Source of the DNA: Actinomycetales bacterium
GTDB lineage: Bacteria; Actinomycetota; Actinomycetes; Actinomycetales; Dermatophilaceae
DNA: 64,000 nucleotides
Direction of reading: 5' to 3'
NCBI GenBank assembly: GCA_002748155.1
Contig: PDRO01000004.1
Location: forward strand, 54,363 to 118,362
This document shows positions 1 to 9,161 of this stretch, piece after piece. The notes beneath the pieces are model-generated. The model did not search any database. It saw nothing but the letters and a program-made list of their open reading frames with translations, and was not told the DNA's origin. The position numbers and the translations under genes were made by a program. Every line of letters starts with the position of its first letter. The stretch's first letter is position 1.

Positions 1-124
1 ACTCTCTTCGGGCCGGGAGTGATGTGATATGCGCCGTCTGTTGCGGCCTCGGCGTGACCCACCATCGCGCTATGGTGAGCACGAACCAGTTCGCCTTGCC
101 CCGTCCGCATATGGAGGCTTCCTC

Positions 125-1318
125 ATGAACACTTCGGTTATCGTCGCTGGTGCGCGCACCGGAATGGGCCGCCTGCTCGGCTCGCTCAAAGACTTCTCCG
201 CTTCCGATCTCGGTGGCGTTGCCATCAAGGGAGCCTTGGAAAAGGCCGGCATCACCGGCGACCAGGTCGACTACGTCATCATGGGCCAGGTGCTCATGGC
301 CGCCGGTGGCCAGATCCCGGCCCGTCAGGCCGCGGTCAAGGGCGGCGTGCCGATGTCGGTGCCGGCCATCTCGATCAACAAGGTGTGCCTCTCGGGCATC
401 AACGCGATCTCCATGGCCGACCAGCTCATCCGGCTCGGCGAGTGCGACATCGTCGTCGCCGGCGGGATGGAGTCGATGACTCAGGCCCCCCACATGCTCG
501 AGAAGAGCCGTGAGGGCTACAAGTACGGCACCGTGAAGATGCGCGATCACATGGACTACGACGCGCTCTACGACGTCTACACCGACCAGCCGATGGGTGC
601 GCTCACCGAATCGCGCAACGTCGACGGCGAATATGTCTTCTCCCGTGAAGAGCAGGACGCCTTCGCGGTCCGCAGTCATCAATTGGCGGCCAAGGCGTGG
701 CAGGACGGCATCTTCGACGATGAAGTCGTCCCGGTGCTGATCCCGCAGCGCAAGGGTGACCCGATTGAGTTCAAGGCCGACGAGGGGGTGCGGGCCAGCA
801 CGACCGCCGAAGCCTTGGCCGGGCTGCGTCCGGCATTCAGCAAGACCGGGACGATCACCGCAGGGTCGGCCAGCCAGATCTCCGACGGTGCCGCTGCCGT
901 GGTCGTGATGAGCAAGGCCAAGGCCGAGCAGCTGGGGCTGGAGTGGCTCGCCGAGGTCGGTGCCGCCGGTTACGTCGCCGGACCTGACTCGTCCCTGCAG
1001 CTGCAACCGGCTAATGCGGTCCGCAAGGCGTGCGAGAAGGAAGGTATTGCTGTCGAGGACCTCGACCTGCTCGAGCTCAACGAGGCATTCTCTGCGGTCA
1101 GTCTCGCGTCGACGAAGTCCCTCGGTGTCGACCCCGACAAGGTCAACGTTCACGGTGGCGCGGTCGCGATGGGCCACCCGGTCGGGATGAGCGGCACGCG
1201 CATCGTGTTGCACCTGGCCCTGGAACTCAAGCGCCGCGGTGGTGGCATCGGCGCGGCCGGCTTGTGCGGCGGCGGCGGTCAAGGCGACGCGCTCATCGTG
1301 CGGGTGCCCAAGGCTTGA
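125..1318 (+). CDS. Acetyl-CoA C-acetyltransferase (thiolase)
   Basis: Thiolase-superfamily enzyme that condenses two acetyl-CoA to acetoacetyl-CoA or runs the reverse thiolysis. The 397-residue product has the usual family length. The acyl-accepting cysteine is visible in the KVCLSG motif (C88), and the C-terminal catalytic pair is the histidine of [11 protein letters not shown] (H351) and the cysteine of GLCGGGGQG (C381). The frame stays open upstream to 29, but ATG 125 is chosen because GGAGG (113-117) lies 7 nt before it and the protein then begins right at the conserved [12 protein letters not shown]. Next to meaB it fits a short-chain acyl-CoA/propionate locus; biosynthetic versus degradative direction cannot be told from sequence. 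Confidence 0.93.
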   Translation: MNTSVIVAGARTGMGRLLGSLKDFSASDLGGVAIKGALEKAGITGDQVDYVIMGQVLMAAGGQIPARQAAVKGGVPMSVPAISINKVCLSGINAISMADQLIRLGECDIVVAGGMESMTQAPHMLEKSREGYKYGTVKMRDHMDYDALYDVYTDQPMGALTESRNVDGEYVFSREEQDAFAVRSHQLAAKAWQDGIFDDEVVPVLIPQRKGDPIEFKADEGVRASTTAEALAGLRPAFSKTGTITAGSASQISDGAAAVVVMSKAKAEQLGLEWLAEVGAAGYVAGPDSSLQLQPANAVRKACEKEGIAVEDLDLLELNEAFSAVSLASTKSLGVDPDKVNVHGGAVAMGHPVGMSGTRIVLHLALELKRRGGGIGAAGLCGGGGQGDALIVRVPKA

Positions 1319-1325
1319 TCTGTCG

Positions 1326-1346
1326 GGGCCCGCTCTACCCGGGCCC
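1326..1346 (+). terminator. GC hairpin after the thiolase gene
   Basis: GGGCCCG (1326-1332) pairs with CGGGCCC (1340-1346) around a 7-nt loop, starting 8 nt after the thiolase stop codon. There is no T-run, so it could be a weak terminator or an mRNA 3'-end stabiliser. Confidence 0.35.
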
Positions 1347-1408
1347 TGGAAACGGTGTGTTGCACGGTCGGCTTCGCATCCATCAGCCGCTCTGCGGCAT
1401 ACCCTCGT

Positions 1409-1440
1409 CGTGGGGCCCGACCGTTCGTCGGTGCCCCACG
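1409..1440 (+). other. Strong stem-loop in the meaB 5' region
   Basis: CGTGGGGC (1409-1416) pairs with GCCCCACG (1433-1440), and an inner CCGAC/GTCGG stem (1417-1421 with 1427-1431) extends it. It ends 11 nt before the meaB Shine-Dalgarno sequence and has no T-tract. It may be a second terminator-like barrier or a translational control element. Confidence 0.4.
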
Positions 1441-1463
1441 ATCCGACAGACGAAAGGATGTGT

Positions 1464-2423
1464 ATGCCGCGCCCGGTCGACGTCCCGGCCCTCGTCGAAG
1501 CGGCTCGAGCCGGATCACCTCGAGCGGTCGCTAGGCTGATCACGCTTGTCGAGGACGCCCATCCGGCGCTGCGGGAGTTGATGGCCGCGTTGGCGCCACA
1601 TGCCGGCAAGGCCTACGTCATCGGGATGACCGGATCGCCCGGGGTCGGCAAGTCGACATCGACGACCATGCTCGTCTCAGCCTTGCGAGAGCGGGGTAAA
1701 CGGGTCGGGATCCTCGCAGTCGACCCGTCGAGCCCGTTCTCGGGTGGGGCACTACTCGGTGACCGGGTGCGGATGCAGGAGCATGCCCTCGACCCCGAGG
1801 TCTACATCCGCTCGATGGCCTCACGGGGGCACCTGGGCGGGCTGGCCTGGACGACGCCGCAAGCGATCCGGGTGCTCGACTCGGCCGGGTGTGACGTGGT
1901 GCTCGTCGAAACCGTGGGTGTCGGCCAGAGCGAGGTCGAGATCGCCGGCCTGGCCGACACGACGGTTGTGTTGCTTGCCCCGGGGATGGGTGATGGCATC
2001 CAGGCGGCCAAGGCGGGCATCCTGGAGGTCGGCGACGTCTTCGTCGTCAACAAGGCCGACCGCGACGGGGCCGACGCCACGGTCCGCGACCTGCGATACA
2101 TGATCTCGTTGGGCGACCGCACCGAACCCGGCCTGTGGCGGCCGCCGGTGGTCAAGACGATCGCCGGCAGAGGTGAGGGGGTGAACGAGGTGATGGAAGC
2201 TCTCGACAAACACATCGGTTGGCTCGAACGCACCGGCACCCTGCTCGAGCGTCGACTGCGGCGTGCCGCGGACGAGATCGAAGCGATCGCGGTCGCGGCA
2301 CTCCGGGCTCGGATCGGTGACCTGCGTTCCGGGCACGGAGTGGCCGAGCACGCCGAGGCCGTCGTGGCCGGCCGCATCGACCCGTATGCCGCGGCCGACG
2401 ACGTCGTAGCCCAGTTGGCCTGA
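1464..2423 (+). CDS. meaB: Methylmalonyl Co-A mutase-associated GTPase MeaB
   Basis: G3E-family P-loop GTPase (ArgK/MeaB) that guards and reloads adenosylcobalamin-dependent methylmalonyl-CoA mutase. The Walker A loop GSPGVGKST is at residues 57-65, followed by DPSSPFSGGALLGDR, the base-recognition motif NKAD, and a typical C-terminal dimerisation region; 319 residues is normal. ATG 1464 is preferred over ATG 1458 because GAAAGG (1452-1457) touches the earlier codon but is 6 nt from the later one. It lies 140 nt after the thiolase, an arrangement common in Actinobacteria. It implies a mutase gene elsewhere in the genome. Confidence 0.93.
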   Translation: MPRPVDVPALVEAARAGSPRAVARLITLVEDAHPALRELMAALAPHAGKAYVIGMTGSPGVGKSTSTTMLVSALRERGKRVGILAVDPSSPFSGGALLGDRVRMQEHALDPEVYIRSMASRGHLGGLAWTTPQAIRVLDSAGCDVVLVETVGVGQSEVEIAGLADTTVVLLAPGMGDGIQAAKAGILEVGDVFVVNKADRDGADATVRDLRYMISLGDRTEPGLWRPPVVKTIAGRGEGVNEVMEALDKHIGWLERTGTLLERRLRRAADEIEAIAVAALRARIGDLRSGHGVAEHAEAVVAGRIDPYAAADDVVAQLA

Positions 2424-2612
2424 GCGCATTTCCGGCACGCGACGCGCGCGTTTCCCGACCGATTCAGCCGCTGGGTACCGTCCACCGGGCCGGGCTGACC
2501 TGGGATGTTGGGGTCACTCATCGCCACCCTGGCAAGATGGGAGCACTGCCCTCCCGGCCAGCCCGGGAGTCCAGAGACCGGCAGACGGCTGGTCCCCGAC
2601 CCGAGAAGGCTC

Positions 2613-4808
2613 ATGCAGATCTGGCCCGGACGTCCCTATCCGCTCGGCGCGACCTACGATGGCGCGGGGGTCAACTTCGCTCTTTTCTCCGAAATCGCCG
2701 ACCGGGTGCAGTTGTGCCTCATCGACGATGATGGCCACGAGAACCGGGTCGAAATGGCCGAGCACGACGCCTACGTGTGGCATGTGTACTTGCCGACGAT
2801 CCAGCCGGGGCAGCGCTACGGCTACCGTGTGCACGGCGAATACGACCCGGCCCGGGGAGTGCGGTGCAACCCGAGCAAACTCTTGCTCGATCCGTATGCC
2901 AAGGCAATCGACGGGCAAATGCGCGGTCATCAAGCGTTGTTCTCCTACGACTTCGGTGACCCACAAGGCGGCATGTCGCCGTCGGTCAACACCGAGGACA
3001 GCCTCGGGCACACTCTCCTGTCGGTCGTGACCAACCCGTTCTTCGATTGGGAGTGGGACCACCCGCCGGCCCACGAATACCACGACACCGTCATCTACGA
3101 GGCGCACGTCAAAGGCCTGACGATGCGCCATCCCGACGTCCCTGCCGAGATCCGGGGCACGTACGCCGGGCTGGCCCATCCTGCGGTCATCGAGCATCTC
3201 GTCGACCTGGGTGTGACGGCTATCGAGCTGATGCCCGTGCACCAGTTCGTCCAAGACTTCACGTTGCTCGACAAAGGTCTGCGCAACTATTGGGGATATA
3301 ACACGATCGGCTTCCTCGCTCCACACAACGGCTACGCGGCATACGGCACCCGCGGCGAGCAGGTGCTCGAATTCAAGTCGATGGTCAAGCAGCTGCACGA
3401 GGCCGATATCGAGGTCATCCTGGACGTCGTCTACAACCACACCGCCGAGGGCAACCACATGGGCCCGACCTTGGCCTTCCGCGGTATCGACAACGAGGCC
3501 TACTACCGGTTGGTCAACGGTGACGAGGGCCACTACTACGACACCACTGGCACCGGGAATTCGTTGCTCATGCGCCATCCGCATGTTTTGCAGCTGATCA
3601 TGGACTCGCTGCGTTACTGGGTGACCGAGATGCACGTCGACGGCTTCCGCTTCGACCTGGCCGCCACCCTGGCCCGGCAGTTCCACGAAGTCGACAAGCT
3701 GTCGGCCTTCTTCGACCTGATCCACCAGGATCCGACGGTTAGCCAGGTGAAGCTGATCGCCGAGCCATGGGATCTCGGTGACGGCGGCTATCAGGTCGGG
3801 GGGTTTCCTCCGCTGTGGACCGAGTGGAACGGCAAGTATCGGGACACCGTGCGCGACTTCTGGCGTGGCGAGCCGGCGACTCTCGGCGAGTTCGCCTCCC
3901 GCTTCACCGGCTCGTCCGATCTCTACGCCCAATCCGGTCGTTGGCCCGTGGCGTCGATCAACTTCGTCGTCGCCCACGACGGGTTCACTCTGCGCGACCT
4001 GGTGTCCTACAACCACAAGCACAACGAAGCCAACGGCGAGCAAGGCCACGACGGCGAGGACCACAACCGTTCGTGGAACTGCGGGGCCGAGGGGCCCACC
4101 GACGACCCCGCGATCCTCGGTCTGCGAGCCCGCCAACAGCGCAACCTGCTCACGACGCTGCTGCTGTCCCAAGGCGTGCCGATGCTCGGACACGGCGACG
4201 AGCTGGGCCGCACCCAGCAGGGCAACAACAACGGTTACTGCCAGGACAACGAGCTCACCTGGATCGACTGGGATCTGGACGAGACCGCTGAGCAGCTGCT
4301 CGCCTTCACCAGCCGAGTCGTGCAACTGCGTCGTGACCATGCGGTCTTCCGGCGCCGGCGGTTCTTCGCCGGCAGCGCCGACCACGGCGGCGAGAGCGAC
4401 ATGGGCGACATCGCGTGGTTCGAGCCCGACGGCCGGCACATGGACGAGGCGAGCTGGGCGAACGGATTCGCCAAGACGGTCGCCGTGTTCCTCAACGGTG
4501 ACGCCATCCCCGAGCAGGGCACCCGGGGCGAGCGGATCGTCGACGACTCCTTCCTCGTGCTGTTCAACGCCCACGACGAAGCGATCGACTTCACCTTGCC
4601 CGAGCTCGCCTACGGCGCGGGATGGCTGGTCGAGATCGACACCGCTACACCGCAGTTCAGCGGCTCGAGCGACACGTCATTGCCGACCCGGCCGCGCCGG
4701 GCCCCCAGCCGGGTGTCCCGGATCGGGGTGTTTCCGCCCCAGTCGCGGATCAGCGTGCACGCTCGCAGCGTCGTCGTGCTTCGCCGCCCCCGGGAGGAGA
4801 GCGAGTGA
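2613..4808 (+). CDS. glgX: Glycogen debranching enzyme GlgX
   Basis: GH13 isoamylase-type enzyme that hydrolyses alpha-1,6 branches of phosphorylase-trimmed glycogen. The 731-residue product has an N-terminal CBM48-like domain (WPGRPYPLGATYDG), then the barrel with YNHTAEGN, the nucleophile aspartate in VDGFRFDLAATL, the acid/base glutamate in LIAEPWDLG and the third acid in VVAHDGFTLRDL. ATG 2613 is preferred because GAGAAGG lies just upstream and the conserved domain starts at once; the frame is open back to 2505. Its stop overlaps the treY start by 4 nt (GTGA), so the genes are translationally coupled. A second GlgX is encoded at 12052-14202. Confidence 0.95.
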   Translation: MQIWPGRPYPLGATYDGAGVNFALFSEIADRVQLCLIDDDGHENRVEMAEHDAYVWHVYLPTIQPGQRYGYRVHGEYDPARGVRCNPSKLLLDPYAKAIDGQMRGHQALFSYDFGDPQGGMSPSVNTEDSLGHTLLSVVTNPFFDWEWDHPPAHEYHDTVIYEAHVKGLTMRHPDVPAEIRGTYAGLAHPAVIEHLVDLGVTAIELMPVHQFVQDFTLLDKGLRNYWGYNTIGFLAPHNGYAAYGTRGEQVLEFKSMVKQLHEADIEVILDVVYNHTAEGNHMGPTLAFRGIDNEAYYRLVNGDEGHYYDTTGTGNSLLMRHPHVLQLIMDSLRYWVTEMHVDGFRFDLAATLARQFHEVDKLSAFFDLIHQDPTVSQVKLIAEPWDLGDGGYQVGGFPPLWTEWNGKYRDTVRDFWRGEPATLGEFASRFTGSSDLYAQSGRWPVASINFVVAHDGFTLRDLVSYNHKHNEANGEQGHDGEDHNRSWNCGAEGPTDDPAILGLRARQQRNLLTTLLLSQGVPMLGHGDELGRTQQGNNNGYCQDNELTWIDWDLDETAEQLLAFTSRVVQLRRDHAVFRRRRFFAGSADHGGESDMGDIAWFEPDGRHMDEASWANGFAKTVAVFLNGDAIPEQGTRGERIVDDSFLVLFNAHDEAIDFTLPELAYGAGWLVEIDTATPQFSGSSDTSLPTRPRRAPSRVSRIGVFPPQSRISVHARSVVVLRRPREESE

Positions 4809-7270
4809 GCCGGGCCACGCTGACCTCCACCTATCGTCTGCAGATCAACGCCGATTTCGGCTTCGCCGAGGCGGCAGCGACGTTGGACTACCTCGCCAAC
4901 CTCGGGGTCAGCCACCTCTACCTCAGCCCGATCCTTCAGGCCGCGCCGGGCTCGACGCACGGCTACGACGTCGTCGACCACGACCGGATCTCGGACGAGG
5001 CCGGTGGTATCGACGGACTTCGCGCTCTCGTCGAAGCTGCCCATGAACGGGGAATGGGGTTGGTCGTCGATGTCGTGCCCAACCACATGTCGGTCCCGAC
5101 ACCGGCGCACCTCAACGGCCCGCTCTGGGAGCTGTTGCGCGATGGCCGTGACAGCCAATTCGCGACCTGGTTCGACGTCGACTGGCAGGCCGGGGACGAC
5201 ACCATCCTCATGCCCTTGCTCGGCGAGCCGGTGGAAGACGTCCTGGCAGCAGGTCAGCTCCGGCTCAGCCAGGACGGTGGCCGCAACGGGGACGAATGGG
5301 TGGTCCGCTACTGGGAGCACGAGCTGCCGGTGCGTCCCGGCACCGAGGGGTTGCCGCTGCCCGAGCTGTTGGAACGGCAATGGTGGCGGGTGGCCCACTG
5401 GAAAGCCGCCGACCTCAACCTCAACTACCGGCGGTTCTTCGACGTCAAGACCCTGGTCGCGGTCCGCGTCGAGGACCCGGAGGTCTTCGACGAGACTCAT
5501 CGGATGCTGCTCGACTTGATCCGCGACGGGTCGATCGACGGACTGCGCATCGACCACCCGGATGGGTTGGCCGACCCGCGCGGTTATCTGCGGATGCTCG
5601 CCATCGCGAGCGACAACGTGTGGGTCGTGGTCGAGAAGATCCTCGAAGGCGACGAACGGCTCCCCCAGGACTGGCCGGTGGCCGGGACTACCGGCTACGA
5701 CGCCTTGCAACGGGTCGGTGGGGTCTTCATCGACCCCACCGGCGCCGAGCCACTGCTGGCCACCCTGGGGATGCTCACCGGCGACGTCTCCGGCCCGGAG
5801 CAATTCGCCCTGGACGCCAAGATGCAAGTCGGCCTCCGGGTGCAGGCAGCCGAGGTAGCCCGACTCGTGCGGTTGCTCGGGGCAATCGCCGAGGGGGTAT
5901 CCGAGCTGGTGGAGATCCGGCCCGAGACCTGGCGTCGAGCGGTCTCGGCTCTGCTCGTGTCGATGGACCGATACCGGGCTTACGTGCATCTCGACGAGGA
6001 CGTGCCGGCCGAGTCGGTCACCGTCCTGCACGAGGCGACCGAGCGGGCCCGCCAATTGCTGGCGACCGGCGACCAGCAGGCCTTGGATGTGGTCCGCGAT
6101 CTGGCTCTCGGCGCGCCGGTGGGCGATGCCGACGACCCGGCCCCGAGCACCCGGGCCGAGCAGGCTCGGCGTGAGTTCGTCGTGCGTTTCCAGCAGACCT
6201 GTGGGCCGGTGCAGGCCAAGGGTATCGAGGACACCGCCTTCTACCGCTGGTTCCACCTCACGGCACTGAACGAGGTCGGCGGCAACCCTGGGGAGTTCGG
6301 GCGGTCTCCGGAGGTGCTCGACGACTTCGCCAGGCATCTGGTCGAGAACTGGCCTGAGTCGATGACCACTCTGTCGACCCACGACACGAAACGTTCGGAG
6401 GACACCCGGGCCCGGTTGGCACCGATCAGCGAGCTGCCGGTCGAGTGGTCGGTGTGGATGCACACCGCGCGCGGATTGGCCGACGACGTGCGCCCGGCCG
6501 AGCTCGACGGGGCCACCGAATACCTACTCTGGCAGACGCTCGTCGGCATCTGGCCGGCCACTCCCGAACGGATCATCCGGTATGCCGAGAAGGCCGTTCG
6601 TGAGGCGTGCGTTCATACCTCGTGGGTCGAGCCGGACGCCGCCTACGAGGCAGCCCTGTCCTCCTTCGTCGAGTGGGCGTTGGCCGACGAGCAGGTGGCC
6701 GCACACATCGAGGAGTGGCTGACTCGCACCGAGCCGCACGTCCGCGCGGTTACCCTCGGGCAGAAGCTGCTGCAGCTCGTGTTGCCCGGCGTGCCGGACG
6801 TCTATCAGGGCAACGAGCTGGTGACGCGCACGTTGGTCGACCCGGACAACCGCCAGCCCGTCGACTATGCCGAACGGGTCGAGCGATTGGCTCGCCTCGA
6901 CTCCGGGGCCGGTCCGGCGGATCTGTCCGACGAGAAGCTGCTGGTCACCTCGCGCGCCCTGCGGTTGCGTCGCGATCATCCCGAGTGGTTCGGCGCCGGA
7001 TCGGCATACCGGATGCTGGAGGCGTCCAGCGAGCACGTCGTCGCCGTGGGCCGCGGGGCCGGGGACCGGATCGAGGTGGTCGCGCTGGTCACCCGGCTCG
7101 TCGAGGGACTGACTGGTCAGGGAGGCTGGCAGGAGGCCACCGTGGCTCTGCCGGAAGGGAACTGGCGTGACCAGTTGTCCGGTCGGGTGATCAGCGCCGG
7201 CGCTGACGGCATCCTGCTCGATCACCTGTTGACCGAGCTGCCGGTCGCGCTGCTGGTCCGGGAAGGATGA
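4805..7270 (+). CDS. treY: Malto-oligosyltrehalose synthase TreY
   Basis: GH13 enzyme that isomerises the reducing-end alpha-1,4 bond of a maltodextrin to alpha,alpha-1,1, forming maltooligosyl trehalose. The 821-residue protein opens with the family signature STYRLQINADFGF and continues with VVDVVPNHMS, the nucleophile aspartate in IDGLRIDHPDG and the acid glutamate in VVEKILEGDE. GTG 4805 is the start, since it lies in the GTGA overlap with glgX; upstream in-frame codons would run inside glgX. Its own stop overlaps the treZ ATG. Its substrate is the linear dextrin that GlgX releases. Confidence 0.95.
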   Translation: MSRATLTSTYRLQINADFGFAEAAATLDYLANLGVSHLYLSPILQAAPGSTHGYDVVDHDRISDEAGGIDGLRALVEAAHERGMGLVVDVVPNHMSVPTPAHLNGPLWELLRDGRDSQFATWFDVDWQAGDDTILMPLLGEPVEDVLAAGQLRLSQDGGRNGDEWVVRYWEHELPVRPGTEGLPLPELLERQWWRVAHWKAADLNLNYRRFFDVKTLVAVRVEDPEVFDETHRMLLDLIRDGSIDGLRIDHPDGLADPRGYLRMLAIASDNVWVVVEKILEGDERLPQDWPVAGTTGYDALQRVGGVFIDPTGAEPLLATLGMLTGDVSGPEQFALDAKMQVGLRVQAAEVARLVRLLGAIAEGVSELVEIRPETWRRAVSALLVSMDRYRAYVHLDEDVPAESVTVLHEATERARQLLATGDQQALDVVRDLALGAPVGDADDPAPSTRAEQARREFVVRFQQTCGPVQAKGIEDTAFYRWFHLTALNEVGGNPGEFGRSPEVLDDFARHLVENWPESMTTLSTHDTKRSEDTRARLAPISELPVEWSVWMHTARGLADDVRPAELDGATEYLLWQTLVGIWPATPERIIRYAEKAVREACVHTSWVEPDAAYEAALSSFVEWALADEQVAAHIEEWLTRTEPHVRAVTLGQKLLQLVLPGVPDVYQGNELVTRTLVDPDNRQPVDYAERVERLARLDSGAGPADLSDEKLLVTSRALRLRRDHPEWFGAGSAYRMLEASSEHVVAVGRGAGDRIEVVALVTRLVEGLTGQGGWQEATVALPEGNWRDQLSGRVISAGADGILLDHLLTELPVALLVREG

Positions 7271-9036
7271 GCATGGAGATCTCCGTCTGGGCCCCGACCC
7301 CTGACCGGGTGCAGCTGCGGGTCGGCACCGACCAGGCTCAGCTGCTGTCGATGACCCGGGACGCCGGCGGCTGGTGGCGCACCGAGATCGATCCGGCGGT
7401 GCACCAGCCGCTCGACTACGCGTTCCTGCTGGACGACGACCCGATCGCGCTGCCCGACCCCCGCAGTGCTTGGCAGCCCTATGGGGTGCACGGGCCGAGC
7501 CGGTGGGTCGATATCGGTACCTATCCGTGGACCGACCAGTCCTGGGCTGGTCCGCAACAGGGCTCGGGAGTGCTCGGCGGGGTCTTCTACGAGCTACACA
7601 TCGGCACCTTCACCGAAGAGGGCACCTTCGATGCCGCGATCTCCCGGCTCGATCACCTCGTCGAGTTGGGTGTCGACGTCGTCGGACTCATGCCGGTGGC
7701 CGCCTTCCCCGGGCGCTGGGGCTGGGGTTACGACGGGGCGCACCCGTATGCCGTTCACGACCCCTACGGTGGGCCGATCGGGCTGGCGCGTTTTGTCGAC
7801 GCCTGTCACCGCCGCGGCCTGGCGGTCAGTCTCGACGTCGTCTACAACCATCTCGGCCCGGTCGGCAACTACGTCAACCGGTTCGGGCCCTACTTCAGCG
7901 ACCGTCACCACACCCCGTGGGGATCGGCCGTGAACTTCGACGGCCCCGACTCAGCGCCGGTGCGCCGCTGGGTGATCGACAATGCGCTCCGGTGGCTGCG
8001 CGACTTCCACATCGACGCGTTGCGCCTGGACGCCACCCACGAGATGCACGACGACTCGGCGCGCCACGTGCTCGTCGAGCTGTCCGAGGAGGTCGCCGGC
8101 CTTTCCGGTGAGCTGGGCCGTCCACTGGCCCTCGTCGCCGAGAGCGACCTCAATGACCCACGGGTGGTCACCCCGGTCGCCGACGGAGGCCTGGGCATGA
8201 CCGCCCAATGGGACGACGACGTCCACCACGCCCTGCACGTCGCGCTCACCGGCGAGACCCAGGGCTACTACGCCGACTTCGCCGAAGCGGGTGCCCTGGC
8301 GAAGACCCTTACCGACGCGTTCTTCCACGACGGTCGCTGGTCCTCATTCCGTGGCACGCAGTGGGGTGCGCCGGTGGACCGGACCGTCATCGACGGCCGG
8401 CGATTCGTCGTCGCCCTGCAAACTCACGACCAGGTCGGCAACCGGGCCGTCGGCGACCGCATCCACGACCAGTTGAGTGCCGCCCAGCACGCGAGCGGCG
8501 CGACACTGTGCCTGCTGTCGGCATATACCCCGATGCTCTTCATGGGTGAGGAATGGGCAGCGGGCTCACCCTGGCAGTTCTTCACCGACTTCGACGCGCA
8601 CGAGCCGGTGGCCCGGGGAGTGAGCCAGGGTCGCCGGGCTGAGTTCGCCGAGCACGGCTGGCTCCCGGAGTCGGTGCCGGACCCGCAGGATCCGGCCACG
8701 CGGGCGGCCAGCGTGCTGCGCTGGGACGAACCGGGCCGGGACGAACATGCCCGGATGCTCGCCTTCTACCGGTCGCTGATCACGCTGCGCCGGGACGAAC
8801 CCGAGCTGCGCGACGGGCGCCTCGATCGGGTGAGCGTCGAGTCCGACAGCCAATGGCTGGCCATGCGTCGCGGCCGGATCCTCGTCGTCGTGTCCTTCGC
8901 GGCCCAGCCGATCACGGTGCCCCTCGGTGATCTCACGAGCGCTCGGCTCGCGCTGGCCTGGGATCCGGACTCCGTGGCGCTCACCGCGGCCGGCGTCGGT
9001 CTCGGCGCCCACGGGGTCGCCGTTCTCATCCGGTGA
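7267..9036 (+). CDS. treZ: Malto-oligosyltrehalose trehalohydrolase TreZ
   Basis: GH13 hydrolase that cuts trehalose from the end of the TreY product. The 589-residue protein has an N-terminal beta domain (ISVWAPTPDRVQLRV), then DVVYNHLGPVGNY, the nucleophile aspartate in ALRLDATHEM, the acid in LVAESDLNDPRV and the third acid in QTHDQVGNRA. ATG 7267 overlaps the treY stop (ATGA); ATG 7273 is an alternative. It ends the glgX-treY-treZ unit, which supplies trehalose as a compatible solute or stored carbon without UDP-glucose. Confidence 0.95.
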   Translation: MSMEISVWAPTPDRVQLRVGTDQAQLLSMTRDAGGWWRTEIDPAVHQPLDYAFLLDDDPIALPDPRSAWQPYGVHGPSRWVDIGTYPWTDQSWAGPQQGSGVLGGVFYELHIGTFTEEGTFDAAISRLDHLVELGVDVVGLMPVAAFPGRWGWGYDGAHPYAVHDPYGGPIGLARFVDACHRRGLAVSLDVVYNHLGPVGNYVNRFGPYFSDRHHTPWGSAVNFDGPDSAPVRRWVIDNALRWLRDFHIDALRLDATHEMHDDSARHVLVELSEEVAGLSGELGRPLALVAESDLNDPRVVTPVADGGLGMTAQWDDDVHHALHVALTGETQGYYADFAEAGALAKTLTDAFFHDGRWSSFRGTQWGAPVDRTVIDGRRFVVALQTHDQVGNRAVGDRIHDQLSAAQHASGATLCLLSAYTPMLFMGEEWAAGSPWQFFTDFDAHEPVARGVSQGRRAEFAEHGWLPESVPDPQDPATRAASVLRWDEPGRDEHARMLAFYRSLITLRRDEPELRDGRLDRVSVESDSQWLAMRRGRILVVVSFAAQPITVPLGDLTSARLALAWDPDSVALTAAGVGLGAHGVAVLIR

Positions 9037-9044
9037 GTAGCCGC

Positions 9045-9098
9045 GCGGCGACACGCGGCGACACGGCGTGACGACACGGGCGACGACACAGCGCCGTG
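9045..9098 (+). repeat. Short tandem repeat and weak hairpin after treZ
   Basis: Two perfect copies of GCGGCGACAC (9045-9064) are followed by degraded copies up to about 9089. CACGGCG (9062-9068) can pair with CGCCGTG (9092-9098). It lies just past the treZ stop and may serve as a weak transcript end. Confidence 0.4.
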
Positions 9099-9161
9099 AT
9101 CGCTGACGGTGCTGTCTGATTCCCGCTGGTCTGCAGTCCGGCCGGAGGTGATGATGAGCAG

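Noticed and set aside
29..124. N-terminal extension of the thiolase
   Set aside because: Arginine/proline-rich and outside the family; a good ribosome site precedes ATG 125.
2514..4574. 686-codon open frame on the minus strand
   Set aside because: Antisense to glgX, with valine/arginine-rich low-complexity translation; a GC-rich shadow frame.
4610..6463. 617-codon open frame on the minus strand
   Set aside because: Antisense to treY; no domain pattern, typical shadow.
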